A DNA stretch of 64,000 bases from Deminuibacter soli. Lineage in GTDB: Bacteria; Bacteroidota; Bacteroidia; Chitinophagales; Chitinophagaceae. Positions 41,808-50,452 of this stretch are shown piece after piece. The stretch covers positions 124,001 to 188,000 of the forward strand of contig NZ_QTJU01000004.1 of assembly GCF_003412455.1 (NCBI RefSeq), read 5' to 3'. A program made the translations under genes and the position numbers. Position 1 is the stretch's first letter. Each line of letters starts with the position of its first letter. The notes under the pieces were generated by a model. The model did no database searches and was not told where the DNA came from. It worked only from the letters and a program-made list of their open reading frames with translations.

Positions 41808-41866
41808 AGCGAAAGGAAAGTTGTTGCCGGTGGAGACACCTGCGTTAGAGGGAGGGCGCAAAGGAT
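41808..41866 (+). repeat. Diverged single copy of the 74-bp palindromic element
   Basis: The sequence has the same order of parts as the tandem copies at 4504-4770: AGCGAA, TTGTTGC-CGGTGGAGACACC, GCGTTAGAGGGAGGGCGCAAAGGAT. The stem (GGTG/CACC) is kept. It lies near the serine hydrolase gene, with a TTGAACTATT-type segment downstream as at the other site. It supports a dispersed repeat family. Confidence 0.65.
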
Positions 41867-41953
41867 GCCTGACTGAACAACAATGAATCGTTAGTCGATA
41901 CCAGGTTTTGTACCTTAGCAAAGCTATGATGAGAACAATTGAACTATTAACCA

Positions 41954-43057
41954 ATGAATCAATTAAATAGAATACACCGCCTGCTGCTTGTTTGCTGTGC
42001 TGTTGCTGCGTTAATGCCAGTTATTGTACATGCGCAATCCGGTCGTGCAGATGCTATTCGTACCTTGGCTGCGCTGTTTATGCGGGATAGTACGCATGTG
42101 GGTTTGTCGATCGGGGTGTTTGACAGCGGCCATACCGAAACTTATTTTTATGGAACAATCAATAAGAAAACAAAGGCTAAGGCCGATGAACATACACTTT
42201 ATGAAATAGGGTCCATCACCAAAAGCTTTACCGGTATATTGCTGGGGCAGGCTGTGGTTGATGGAAAGTTAAACCTGAACGACCCGGTGAGTAAATACCT
42301 TGGCGAAGGGTATGAGAACCTGGCATACAACAACAAGCCGGTTACCATTATTCATTTGGCCAATCATACAGCGGGTTTCCCAAAAAATGTCCCCGACTAT
42401 CCCGGTACCTATACTGCAGATGAAATATTTAAAGTGTACAGGGATTATTCTGAAGCGCAATTTTTGACTGACTTAAAAGAAGTGAAACTTACTGCAGAGC
42501 CGGGCGCTGTATTTCGCTACTCCAATGCAGGCACGCAGTTGCTGGCAATTATACTGGAAAAATTGTATCATGCTGATTATGCTGCACTGATCAGGAAATA
42601 TGTTACCGGTCCTGCGGGTATGTCGCACACAGCAACGGTAGTTAATGTAAATGACATTGCACAGGGGTATGATGCTGCGGGTAATGCCATGCCTTTGCTG
42701 GAACAATGGAAAACCATTCCTGCGGCGGGTTATCTTAAATCAAACATACATGATATGCTGCGGTACATTGCATTTAACATCAATGACCGCAACAGGATGG
42801 CGGTAAACCTTGCACATACTGCTACATTCCGTCATACAGATGAAGATGGTGCAGACATTGGGTTTTACTGGTTTATAAAAAACACCACCGATGGCGAACG
42901 TGCCATTATGCATGCAGGCGGAAGCTTTGGTACCACCAGCTTTTGTTTAATAGAACCCGGATTGCAGCGAGGCATTATCTGCATTGCCAATGATGCTGCA
43001 CCTGGTACGGAGAGAGCGCTGCGCAAGCTGGCTGGGGAAATTATTTTGATGGAATGA
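41954..43057 (+). CDS. Serine hydrolase (beta-lactamase class C / AmpH-like)
   Basis: A 367-residue protein with a signal peptide ending in HAQ (about residue 28). The active site has S87-I-T-K90 (GSITKSF), the YSN triad (RYSNAG) near residue 194, and a C-terminal HAGG segment in place of KTG. This layout is that of the large serine-hydrolase/penicillin-binding family, whose members include esterases, D-aminopeptidases and peptidoglycan enzymes as well as class C beta-lactamases. It is periplasmic. Antibiotic hydrolysis cannot be assumed. Confidence 0.87.
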   Translation: MNQLNRIHRLLLVCCAVAALMPVIVHAQSGRADAIRTLAALFMRDSTHVGLSIGVFDSGHTETYFYGTINKKTKAKADEHTLYEIGSITKSFTGILLGQAVVDGKLNLNDPVSKYLGEGYENLAYNNKPVTIIHLANHTAGFPKNVPDYPGTYTADEIFKVYRDYSEAQFLTDLKEVKLTAEPGAVFRYSNAGTQLLAIILEKLYHADYAALIRKYVTGPAGMSHTATVVNVNDIAQGYDAAGNAMPLLEQWKTIPAAGYLKSNIHDMLRYIAFNINDRNRMAVNLAHTATFRHTDEDGADIGFYWFIKNTTDGERAIMHAGGSFGTTSFCLIEPGLQRGIICIANDAAPGTERALRKLAGEIILME

Positions 43058-43457
43058 TGGGGGTGATGGTTTTTTATTGTTGGATTGCTTCTATTGATTT
43101 TCACACTGTTAGAATGAAATGATTCAATTGTTGGTAAGCGGGGATAGACTGCAAGTGGTTTTATATCCTGTTTGACGGTGTTTTCACTGTTGGTGGTACA
43201 AATTCTTTTTCCTTTTTTTGCCGTAATTACGTCAATCGCTAATCCCTGATTTATGTTACCCAACTACACTGCTGTCATTTTTTTAGTGCATTCGTTCCTC
43301 TTGCTCACTATATGGCTTATTTGAGTTAGCCTGATTGGCGGTACCGCACACTTGGTACTCCATTGCTTTTTAACTGATAGCATCATTGTCATTTTTTTAT
43401 CTGCCTGCAGTAATGCGGGTGTGTACAGGCGTTTGGCGTGCGTGCGTGGGTAATATT
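43058..43457. other. Intergenic region before the first RHS-associated block
   Basis: About 400 bp with no gene I can support. It is more AT-rich than the genes to the left and marks a change in composition that continues through the RHS locus. Confidence 0.5.
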
Positions 43458-43541
43458 ATGCAACGGCAGCAAATGAATGCTGCGTTGCAAAAGCGCATAG
43501 AACAGCTGGAGAAAAAAATAATTACCACAATTACTTATTAA
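43458..43541 (+). CDS. Short coiled-coil ORF, probable 3' remnant of a tail-fibre-like gene
   Basis: A 27-codon frame (ATG at 43458) reads QRQQMNAALQKRIEQLEKK and ends after ITTITY. The heptad pattern with LEKK is like the C-terminal coil that ends the tail-fibre-like proteins downstream (compare ELKKRLSKLEVADKKKK). It is too short to act alone and lies just before them, so it is probably a leftover of another copy. Low confidence as a translated gene. Confidence 0.35.
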   Translation: MQRQQMNAALQKRIEQLEKKIITTITY

Positions 43542-43561
43542 GAAAAACTCATTAAACAATT

Positions 43562-44524
43562 ATGAAAAGGATTTTATTACTGCTATTTGTTACGTGCTAC
43601 AATGTTGTTTCTGCGCAAAACTGGTCACTCAACGGTTCGGATATTTATTATACAGGCGGAAGAGTGGGAGTTAATACATCAACGCCGACTGTGGTATTGG
43701 ATGTGAATGGTGATATGCGTGTTGGTAATAGTACGAACTTTCTGTACTATAATGGTTCTGCTGACATCAATTTTAGATACTTGGGAAGGGGATCAGGAGG
43801 GCGTGCCATAGTGCATGATGAAGGCAATACGCTGGTATTGAATTTTGCGGGTGATTTTTCCGGCGGCACCAAGCTGGGCGCCAGCACCTATTTTGCCGCA
43901 GCGACAGGCGTTTCTTACCTCAATGCCGGAAATGTTGGCCTGGGTACTACAAACCCTATGCGAAAACTGCATTTGTTTGGTATTACCAGTTCTGAAATGA
44001 TACTGGAAGAAAATAATGCGTTACCCGACTACAGAAAATGGAACCTGGTTGCTGATGGTGGCACTGCAGCAACTCCATCACGCTTTTACATTCGCCAGTT
44101 GAATGATGCAGGCACAGATGGTATTGTACCTTTTTTAATTAGCGGCGGCGGCAATGTTGGAATAGGAACAATGTTGCCTTCGGAAAAATTATGTGTTAAC
44201 GGTACTGTACTTGCCAAGAAAGTGCGTGTAGCTACGGGTTGGGCTGATTATGTTTTTGATTCAGGTTACCAGCTAAAGTCCTTACCTGAATTAGGTGCGT
44301 TTATACAAGCCAACAAACATTTGCCAGGTATTCCGGCCTCCAGTGAGGTGGAGCAACATGGAGTTGACCTGGGCGATATGGTTCGTTTGCAGCAGGAAAA
44401 AATCGAAGAACTAACATTGTATTTACTTGAAGAACATAAAAAAATGGCGGCACAACAGGATGAGCTGGCAGAGTTGAAAAAGCGGCTTAGTAAGTTAGAG
44501 GTGGCTGATAAAAAGAAAAAATAA
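43562..44524 (+). CDS. Secreted tail-fibre-like protein (copy 1)
   Basis: A 320-residue protein with a signal peptide (MKRILLLLFVTCYNVVSAQ). The middle is Gly/Asn-rich with repeated short strands and VGVNTSTPTVVLDVNGDM, VGLGTTNP, VGIGTMLPSEKLCVNG units, the NGDM/GIGT-type repeats of fibre shafts. The C-terminal module starts at WADYVFDSGYQLKSLPELGAFIQANKHLPGIP and ends in EKIEELTLYLLEEHKKM and a coiled coil, resembling the chaperone/trimerisation ends of tail fibres. Two more copies of the module lie at 44597 and 55767. Such proteins are probably secreted and trimeric. Confidence 0.8.
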   Translation: MKRILLLLFVTCYNVVSAQNWSLNGSDIYYTGGRVGVNTSTPTVVLDVNGDMRVGNSTNFLYYNGSADINFRYLGRGSGGRAIVHDEGNTLVLNFAGDFSGGTKLGASTYFAAATGVSYLNAGNVGLGTTNPMRKLHLFGITSSEMILEENNALPDYRKWNLVADGGTAATPSRFYIRQLNDAGTDGIVPFLISGGGNVGIGTMLPSEKLCVNGTVLAKKVRVATGWADYVFDSGYQLKSLPELGAFIQANKHLPGIPASSEVEQHGVDLGDMVRLQQEKIEELTLYLLEEHKKMAAQQDELAELKKRLSKLEVADKKKK

Positions 44525-44596
44525 TTATCAGAAATCAATATACATGCTTGTGCTCTTTCTGACGGCGAATATATGTGTACTAAAAATAGAACTAAT

Positions 44597-45583
44597 ATGC
44601 GGAAACAATTCAACCTTTTATGCTTTTTGGTTATTCCTTTTGTTTGTGGCATACAGCCCTGCTTTGCCCAGCTTGATCAGCTGAAAAATTTTAAAGTTGG
44701 CGGTGATATCAATAAGTTTTATCCTGTTGCTTTTACTGACGCAGGCTGGACGAACTATGATATCACTGAGCTGCGCTTAAACCGCGCCTGGGTACATATG
44801 GATAGTCAGTGGCGCGGCTCTATAGTAGCGGACTTTAAATTTCATGTGACAGATTGGGGTAGTGGCTGTTCTTTTATTGATGCGGATATCAAAGAGAATA
44901 GAGTAGGGTCAGCTACTACAGTTGATCGTTTTGTAGGTGGCTGGCAGGATGTGTCGGGTGCTAACAATGATTTTAAAATTGTGATATGGCTAAGGGGCGG
45001 CAATACGACGTATCTGTACCGTTCAAATTATGATGTTGCGCCTGTGGTGTATGATGGCGCCGATGGTTACCAGGTGAGCGGTGGCCCTTTGTTAACTGCG
45101 AAAACTGTCGCCGACAGTTATATAAACAATTATGGTACTACGTTAACTGGCTCGCTCTCTGCTACGGGCGCTAATACCAATGTATTCTCTTCTTCTGTAG
45201 CTATTGGTACTGATAATGCGCAAGGCTACAAGTTGGCAGTAGATGGCGCTGCTGTGTTTACCAAGGCTGTAATAAAATCCCGTCAAAATTGGCCTGATTA
45301 TGTGTTTGATTCGGCTTATCACCTGCCTAAGCTGGATGAAGTGGAAGCTTACGTACATGCCAATAAACACTTACCGGAAGTGCCTGATGCAGTCAGCATA
45401 AAGCGCGATGGGCTCGATGTGGCAGCGCATTCGGCTACTTTGTTGCAGAAAACGGAAGAACTCACCCTGTATCTTATTCAGCAGAATAAACAAATACAGC
45501 AACAGACTGTGCAACTTCAGCAGCAGGCTAAACAGATTGATTTGTTGTTGCATGAGGTGGAGGAGTTGAAGAAGGGGAAGTAG
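44597..45583 (+). CDS. Secreted tail-fibre-like protein (copy 2)
   Basis: The protein is 328 residues from the ATG at 44597 (an ATG at 44573 would precede the signal peptide), with a signal peptide ending at CFAQ. The N-terminal domain (VGGDINKFYPVAFTDAGWTNYDITELRLNRAWVHMDSQWRGSIVADFKFHVTDWG) differs from copy 1 and looks like a phage-tail-derived head domain. The C-terminal module is shared: WPDYVFDSAYHLPKLDEVEAYVHANKHLPEVP, then ELTLYLIQQNKQ and a long Gln-rich coiled coil. It lies between copy 1 and the RHS remnant in the same orientation, so it is probably part of that locus and may interact with the RHS protein (inference). Confidence 0.8.
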   Translation: MRKQFNLLCFLVIPFVCGIQPCFAQLDQLKNFKVGGDINKFYPVAFTDAGWTNYDITELRLNRAWVHMDSQWRGSIVADFKFHVTDWGSGCSFIDADIKENRVGSATTVDRFVGGWQDVSGANNDFKIVIWLRGGNTTYLYRSNYDVAPVVYDGADGYQVSGGPLLTAKTVADSYINNYGTTLTGSLSATGANTNVFSSSVAIGTDNAQGYKLAVDGAAVFTKAVIKSRQNWPDYVFDSAYHLPKLDEVEAYVHANKHLPEVPDAVSIKRDGLDVAAHSATLLQKTEELTLYLIQQNKQIQQQTVQLQQQAKQIDLLLHEVEELKKGK

Positions 45584-45653
45584 GTGAAGGCAGGTTAATA
45601 GATCAATCGAAATAGCATTAATGCGTAAAGAAAACTGACAAAGGTTTTTGGTT

Positions 45654-46472
45654 ATGAAATATGATAAGTTATTAAAAATTATTGTTGCTTTACTATTTTG
45701 GGCATTGTTTTCACATGACGCACAAGTAATAGCCCAGGTGCAACCATCGCAAATAAACCTGGATTACCCCAGTATTTTACAGCCGTCACCAACTGTTTCA
45801 CAACTGAATAAGGGGGGAGATGCGAGTGTAAATCTGGCTACAGGCACGCCTAATGTATCTGTACCGTTATATACTATCCAGTCTCGGTTTTTGAGCCATC
45901 CTATATCTATGAACTATGCTTCCAATGGCATTAAGGTAGATGAATTGGCTTCAAATGTAGGGCTTGGCTGGAGTCTTTCGTGTGGCGGAGTGATTTCGCG
46001 CACTGTTTTAGGTGTGCCTGATGAAAAGAGAGCCGCCTACAACCCTGTTTATTCGAACTATAATACTGATTTCCGTTCTGCCTGGACTGGCGATTTGTAC
46101 TCATTCATGTCTGCGAGCTCGAGTAGTGCAGATATTGACTGGCAAACGGATGTGTTTACTTATAGCATTGGTGGGGTAAGTGGTAAGTTCATCATCGATG
46201 CAAATAATCAGCCCAAACTGCTCAGTGCTAAAAACGTACAGGTAAAAAAGCTGACCAGCCAGTTTACAGATGGTTTTCAGTTAACAGATGGTGATGGCGT
46301 TGTATATACGTTTAACGAAACAGGGACCACCTGTATTACGGAAACAGGTTACCAGGGGCCAAAACCTCTTAGTGCACCTGTAATTACGGCCTGGTATCTG
46401 ACCTCGATTGTTAAACCAGGCCAGGATGCCATACAATTTAAGTACACCAGCAACTCGTATCAGTATCAATAA
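45654..46472 (+). pseudogene. SpvB-like RHS partner, N-terminal fragment (collapsed locus)
   Basis: An ORF of 272 residues from the ATG at 45654. It has a signal peptide (ending near VIAQ) and a SpvB/TcdB N-terminal region: SQLNKGGDASVNLATGTPNVSVPLYTI, SHPISMNYASNGIKVDELASNVGLGWSLSCGGVISR. It ends at TAA 46470-46472, where the intact paralogue at 56890-60114 continues for some 800 residues more. Sequence just after the stop belongs instead to the end of an RHS protein. This suggests one deletion that removed the 3' part of this gene and most of the next one. Confidence 0.78.
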
Positions 46473-46966
46473 ACTGGAAAAGCGTGTTGCAGAGGGAAGC
46501 AAAACTACCACAACCGATTACCTGGGCGGTTTTATATATGAAAATAACCAGCTGCAGTTCTTCAGTCAGGAAGAAGGCCGTATACGCGTATTGCGTGATG
46601 GCAGCGGAGTGCAAACTGGTTATGCCTATGATTATTTCCTGAAAGATCACCTGGGTAATACGCGCACCGTACTCACAGATGAGTTCACTAGTCAACGTTA
46701 CCTGGCGACAGTGGAGCCGCAATATCGTACCACAGAGCAGCAACTATTCAATGACCAGCTGGCACAAACGGCAAGAAACAAAAGTGAGATACCTTGGTTT
46801 TGACAACGATGCCAGTAATACCACTGTAACCTGGCTAAAAAATGATGGGGCAGATGGCACCCCTAAAATTGGCCCGGGTATTTTGCTGAAAGTAATGGCG
46901 GGCGACCAGGTCTTGGAAGATGGAAAAGTGGTGAAGAAAAGGGGTACGCTGATGCCGCTGAGATAA
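46460..46966 (+). pseudogene. RHS core fragment with homopolymer frameshift
   Basis: The first frame reads NKLEKRVAEGSKTTTTDYLGGFIYENNQLQFF and DYFLKDHLGNTRTVLTDE, the conserved RHS core, and runs to SEIPWF with a stop at 46803. A second frame continues with DNDASNTTVTWLKNDG and IGPGILLKVMAGD to a stop at 46966. One T fewer in the TTTT run at 46797-46800 joins them (IPW-F-DNDASN), so it may be a true frameshift or a homopolymer error. The upstream RHS repeats are missing. Confidence 0.75.
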
Positions 46967-47391
46967 TTGCAAATTTAGCAAGGGATAAGAATAATAATAT
47001 TGTTGAAACAATAAAAGTTATTACTCATAGTATGGGAGGGGCTTACGGAAATGGTTTTATTGCGGGATTGCAAAGATATATCTCTACGTTGCCGGTTGAA
47101 ATACAAAAACAAATTAAAATCACTTTGGCAGCAGACTTTGCCCCTTATCAAGCTGGATATTTTCACGCAAATTCCGACGTTAAAACACAGCAATTCAAAC
47201 ATAACAATGGTTGGAATGTTTTGGGTATGGGGTGGCTTGCTAATGAAAATGAGGAAGGTGCTGATCAAGTTCCTACAAATAAAAATGATCGTTCAGATCA
47301 CTCTATATTTTCGTTTTTTAATGACATTAGTAGCTTGGCGGAAGGTGTCTACACGTGGGATAATGTAAATCAAAAATGGGTTAAACAATAA
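46867..47391 (+). CDS. RHS C-terminal toxin domain, lipase-like alpha/beta hydrolase
   Basis: This frame is open from 46867; the first in-frame ATG is at 47032. Coding sequence reads GYADAAEIIANLARDKNNNIVETIKVITHSMGGAYGNGF. THSMGG is a nucleophile elbow, a candidate acid lies in AADFAPYQ, and the His may be in RSDHSIFSF, giving a possible Ser-Asp-His triad. These features match Bacteroidota RHS-associated hydrolase ends. One G more in the GGGG run at 46941-46944 would fuse it to the RHS core. Without the fusion it would lack an export route. The probable immunity gene starts 16 nt downstream. Phospholipid or acyl-ester targets are a guess from the fold. Confidence 0.7.
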   Translation, partial: NWPGYFAESNGGRPGLGRWKSGEEKGYADAAEIIANLARDKNNNIVETIKVITHSMGGAYGNGFIAGLQRYISTLPVEIQKQIKITLAADFAPYQAGYFHANSDVKTQQFKHNNGWNVLGMGWLANENEEGADQVPTNKNDRSDHSIFSFFNDISSLAEGVYTWDNVNQKWVKQ

Positions 47392-47407
47392 TTCTTCAAT
47401 CGCCTGC

Positions 47408-47875
47408 ATGAATAAAAAAATTATTTTATTTAATGTTATTTACTATGTTATCGTTATTGGCTTAATAAAGCTAGGTCGAGATAGCCCCAGCAGTTCTTTG
47501 GGCTATGGTTATTTTATAATTATATTCTGGATCTTAGCCTCGATTCTACTAGTTTTTTTATTGATTAAGAAAATTATATACCCTAAAACAATATTGGAAA
47601 AGATTGGGGTTTTCACTGCAACGCCATTGATAAGCCTATTGGGTTTTATGATTATTATGTCATTTAAAGAGAATACAAGTTCTGAATGGATCTTTAATAA
47701 AAATGGAAAACGGTATAAAGTGCTCACATTTGATAAGGATAAGAGTACAGGCGGCAGGCGCATTGAATATTATAGCAGTATTGATACAATAAGTACTAAA
47801 GAAGATATTTGGATAAAAGATAGTATATGGGTTTATTTATCTAAAACAGGAGACACATTAAAAAAGGTAAAATAA
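47408..47875 (+). CDS. Putative membrane immunity protein for the RHS toxin
   Basis: A 155-residue protein that is very AT-rich. It has three hydrophobic segments (IILFNVIYYVIVIGLIKL, GYFIIIFWILASILLVFLLI, IGVFTATPLISLLGFMIIMSF), then a soluble C-terminal part (NKNGKRYKVLTFDKDK). I recognise no family. Position directly after an RHS C-terminal toxin domain, with no other gene close by, is the usual place for an immunity gene, and a membrane location suits a lipase-like toxin that attacks membranes (inference). Confidence 0.65.
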   Translation: MNKKIILFNVIYYVIVIGLIKLGRDSPSSSLGYGYFIIIFWILASILLVFLLIKKIIYPKTILEKIGVFTATPLISLLGFMIIMSFKENTSSEWIFNKNGKRYKVLTFDKDKSTGGRRIEYYSSIDTISTKEDIWIKDSIWVYLSKTGDTLKKVK

Positions 47876-47904
47876 AAAGATAATATTGAAGTAAAATAGT
47901 TAAC

Positions 47905-47957
47905 AAAAGAGAGGGTGTATCTCACTTCAAATCCATTTGATACAGCCTCTTTTTATG
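47905..47957 (+). terminator. Hairpin terminator, or IS-end-like inverted repeat
   Basis: AGAGGGTGTATC (47910-47921) and GATACAGCCTCT (47939-47950) form a 12 bp stem with one mismatch and a 17 nt loop, then TTTTT. It can end the immunity gene transcript. GAGGSTGTATC also resembles the terminal repeats of some insertion sequences, so a tiny remnant is a second option. Confidence 0.6.
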
Positions 47958-48106
47958 AGTAGCCTAAAATCTATACACGAAAGGTACAAGCGTCTGAAAG
48001 AACTGCTGATTACTTGAGGGCATGAGCTGATGGTGCATAACGCTGCCACCCTCCCAGCACAATCCAATCAGACATTTTGAGCCGTTTTTCACTGTGTTTC
48101 CATCAG

Positions 48107-48538
48107 CTATATTGCTTTTGCCTGCAAATGTTCTGCATACTGCCTGAAATTGTTCAGCACCGCGGCGCAGAACTGCTGCTGTTCTTCTGCTGGCATGTTG
48201 GGTTCCGGTTCAAAGGTTTCTGTTACTGTGGTAATATTGCCTGCTACTGAAAAACGGATAGTGGATTGCCTGCCATCAGATAAGGTGTAGCGCATTTGTT
48301 CCGGTGGCACTACTTCGTCGTAAATGCCCTCAAAATTGAAGTGAATGCGGTCGTCTGTTGTCTCCATCGCAAACAGGAAGTGGCCACCCGTAACGGCGTT
48401 ATTTTCGGCGTGAGCGGTGCGCCATTCAGGTGATGGATGGTTCCAGTGAACAATGTGCTGCGGGGCTGTCCAGCAGTTCCATACGTGCTGCACAGGTGCG
48501 TTTACGGTAACTCCAACGGTAATGGATGTTGGTTTCAT
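48107..48538 (-). CDS. SRPBCC/AHSA1-domain protein
   Basis: A 143-residue protein of the START/AHSA1 type: ITVGVTVNAPVQHVWNCWTAPQHIVHWNHPSPEWR, a DRIHFNFEGIYDEVVPPEQMRYTLSDGR middle, and TTVTETFEPE followed by a C-terminal helix (QQFCAAVLNNFRQYAEHLQ). These bind hydrophobic ligands or act with Hsp90 in the case of Aha1. It lies next to a broken AraC gene (48630-49265) in the same direction, a pairing that is common for SRPBCC genes. Confidence 0.9.
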   Translation of the reverse strand: MKPTSITVGVTVNAPVQHVWNCWTAPQHIVHWNHPSPEWRTAHAENNAVTGGHFLFAMETTDDRIHFNFEGIYDEVVPPEQMRYTLSDGRQSTIRFSVAGNITTVTETFEPEPNMPAEEQQQFCAAVLNNFRQYAEHLQAKAI

Positions 48539-48629
48539 ACGTTAAAAATACTTTGCGCTGTGCGTAACAGGCGGGGGCGAACCTGACTTTGCAGGGTGGT
48601 GTTCGCGACAATGTAAGGCGGCGACATAC

Positions 48630-49265
48630 TTACTGGCGGACTGAATATTTCTTAGGTTTCAGTCCCATATGCTTTTCAAACAGCCGGGTAAAATGGCTCA
48701 GGTTGGTAAAGCACATGCGGTAGCCTGCTTCAGATACCGACAGTTGCTGTTACCTTATGAGGTAGGCGGCTTCTTTTATCCGCAGCAACTGGTAGTAGTT
48801 ATAAATGCTGTTGCCGAAAATTTGCCTGAACAAACGCTGCATTTTGCTTTCACTCATGCCCGATGCTGTGGTTAGCGCACGCAGGTTGGGTGGGGTGCTC
48901 AGGTCACTCACAATGGTATCGCGAATGGTGTAGATTGCTTTGCAGCGGATCAGTTGCGCTTGTTTCGGCAATGGCTGCAGTCACAGCCCTTATCTCCGGC
49001 GAAAGTAATGCTTCATAAAAGCAAGCTTGTTTCCGGTAACAATGGTTTGCAGCAGCGCATTTTCCTTTTTTTGGCCGCGATACCGGGAGGGTATACAAAA
49101 GATCAGCGCATCATTTACTGAAGCAGGTGGGTATGCAAAAGCAGTGGAGGCAATCTTTAGATTGAAGAAAGAACAGCGTATTTCAGGTTGATGGGGCACA
49201 TGCAATGCCTGAAAAATACTGATTGGCGCCTTGCCGGATACGAATTGATAGAAGATGCGGGAGCA
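48630..49265 (-). pseudogene. AraC-family regulator, frameshifted and with nonsense codon
   Basis: From the 5' side, blocks in different frames read LLQTIVTGNKLAF, YEALLSPEIRAVTAAIAET, and QLIRCKAIYTIRDTIVSDLSTPPNLRALTTASGMSESKMQRLFRQIFGNSIYNYYQLLRIKEAAYLIR, the first AraC helix-turn-helix. A TAA stop then interrupts the frame, and reading on in that same frame gives QQLSVSEAGYRMCFTNLSHFTRLFEKHMGLKPKKYS, the second HTH. So there is an in-frame nonsense codon plus at least two frameshifts upstream. Confidence 0.8.
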
Positions 49266-49506
49266 GAATAAGATTTACCGGTAAATTCCTCAATTTTAAT
49301 TTTGAAAATCAAACCGGGTATTTATATTCGTCTCTACATTAATCATTGCGAATCCAATCAATTCAACCCTGCTATGAAACTACCATATTCTTCAACCGGC
49401 TAGTACCATTACCTTACTTTATTGTTGTCATCAGTCCGCGGTAATCTTACAATGGTAAGTGCTGCTGATTGTTTATTAATTAATTTAAGCCGGTGGTGTG
49501 TCATTT
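49266..49506. other. Intergenic region
   Basis: About 240 bp, AT-rich, with no gene I can support. It holds the promoter of the next gene. Confidence 0.4.
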
Positions 49507-50046
49507 ATGCAAAGCGCAAAACTAAACGTCGACCTTCAATTCCCTGTTATCGTATTTATTGGCAACCATATACGTGTTGTTCATTCAGTAAAACAATTAC
49601 TGGTGTGTAAGGTTGCCGATGTGCATACCATCAGTCGTATGGACGAACTGGTACTGGATACCGCAGGTTGTTTATACAGGCGCACAAAATTTGTAGCGCT
49701 TGAATACAATGACATGCTCGGCGGGTTTAGTATGCGCAATTTTTTATTCGGGCTGTGTTATGTGCACAAAACATTCGAACGTGCGCAACAACTGAGCATT
49801 GAAGATTTACACGGGTACTTTGGTAAGATGCAGCACATGCAACGTAATTCGCCTGCAGTGATTGATGCTGACCTGCAACAAAGTTTCTTCCAGTTAACAG
49901 ACCCGCAGGAAGCCCTGAAATGGCTTTTCTATATAGCTGATAGCCGGCAGTTCCCCCATCCCGAAAAGAATGAATTTAAATGGCGGCAAGGGAAACGCTA
50001 TTTGCGCAGAATTTGCTCCGAGGCAATGAATGCATACCCGTTTTAA
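49507..50046 (+). CDS. Hypothetical protein
   Basis: The protein is 179 residues from the ATG at 49507; a GTG at 49498 is an alternative. It is soluble and without signal peptide. Features seen are a VIVFIGNHIRVVHSVKQLLVCKVADVHTISRMDELVLD block and a C-terminal RQGKRYLRRICSEAMNAY. I recognise no family. It stands alone, flanked by a broken AraC gene and a convergent DUF1398 gene. Confidence 0.6.
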   Translation: MQSAKLNVDLQFPVIVFIGNHIRVVHSVKQLLVCKVADVHTISRMDELVLDTAGCLYRRTKFVALEYNDMLGGFSMRNFLFGLCYVHKTFERAQQLSIEDLHGYFGKMQHMQRNSPAVIDADLQQSFFQLTDPQEALKWLFYIADSRQFPHPEKNEFKWRQGKRYLRRICSEAMNAYPF

Positions 50047-50059
50047 ATAACAGCTAGCC

Positions 50060-50452
50060 TCACCCCGGTATCTGCTCCTGCAATAGCTCGTTTCCTGCCT
50101 TGTCGTAATAAGTGCAGGTCATTGCAGTAAGATCTACGATCCATTTCTCTACGCCTGTTTCCGCACAGTGCCGGCAGAAGGTAAGATAATCTGTTTTGCC
50201 CTGCTGGTGTATGTTGAGGTAGCCGGCAAATGCGGTTTTGTCTGCTTTGCCTGCGATTGCCAGGTCTTCATACATCGGTGTTGATTGTGTTTGATAGTTG
50301 TTTTTGCCGAAATAACTGGTATGGCTGTCCACAACCCAGGTCTCAAAACCGGTAACGCCCATTTCTTTGATCTCCCGGATATAGTTGGGGAAGTCTGCGC
50401 CTGACTGCACTTGGGCATGTGCTGCTTTTATCTGCTGTACGGTAAACATCAT
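50060..50452 (-). CDS. DUF1398 family protein
   Basis: The protein is 130 residues from the ATG at 50452; starts further upstream would add a non-homologous leader. It matches DUF1398 (YbcV-like): FTVQQIKAAHAQVQSGADFPNYIREIKEMGVTGFETWVVDSHTSYFG, then QGKTDYLTFCRHCAETGVEKWIVDLTAMTCTYYDKAGNEL. The function is unknown. Many members are small cytosolic proteins. It is a single gene. Confidence 0.87.
   Translation of the reverse strand: MMFTVQQIKAAHAQVQSGADFPNYIREIKEMGVTGFETWVVDSHTSYFGKNNYQTQSTPMYEDLAIAGKADKTAFAGYLNIHQQGKTDYLTFCRHCAETGVEKWIVDLTAMTCTYYDKAGNELLQEQIPG

Noticed and set aside
41954-43057. Beta-lactamase resistance gene
   Set aside because: It has SxxK and YSN motifs but not the usual KTG, and the family is mostly esterases and peptidases; resistance is not supported.
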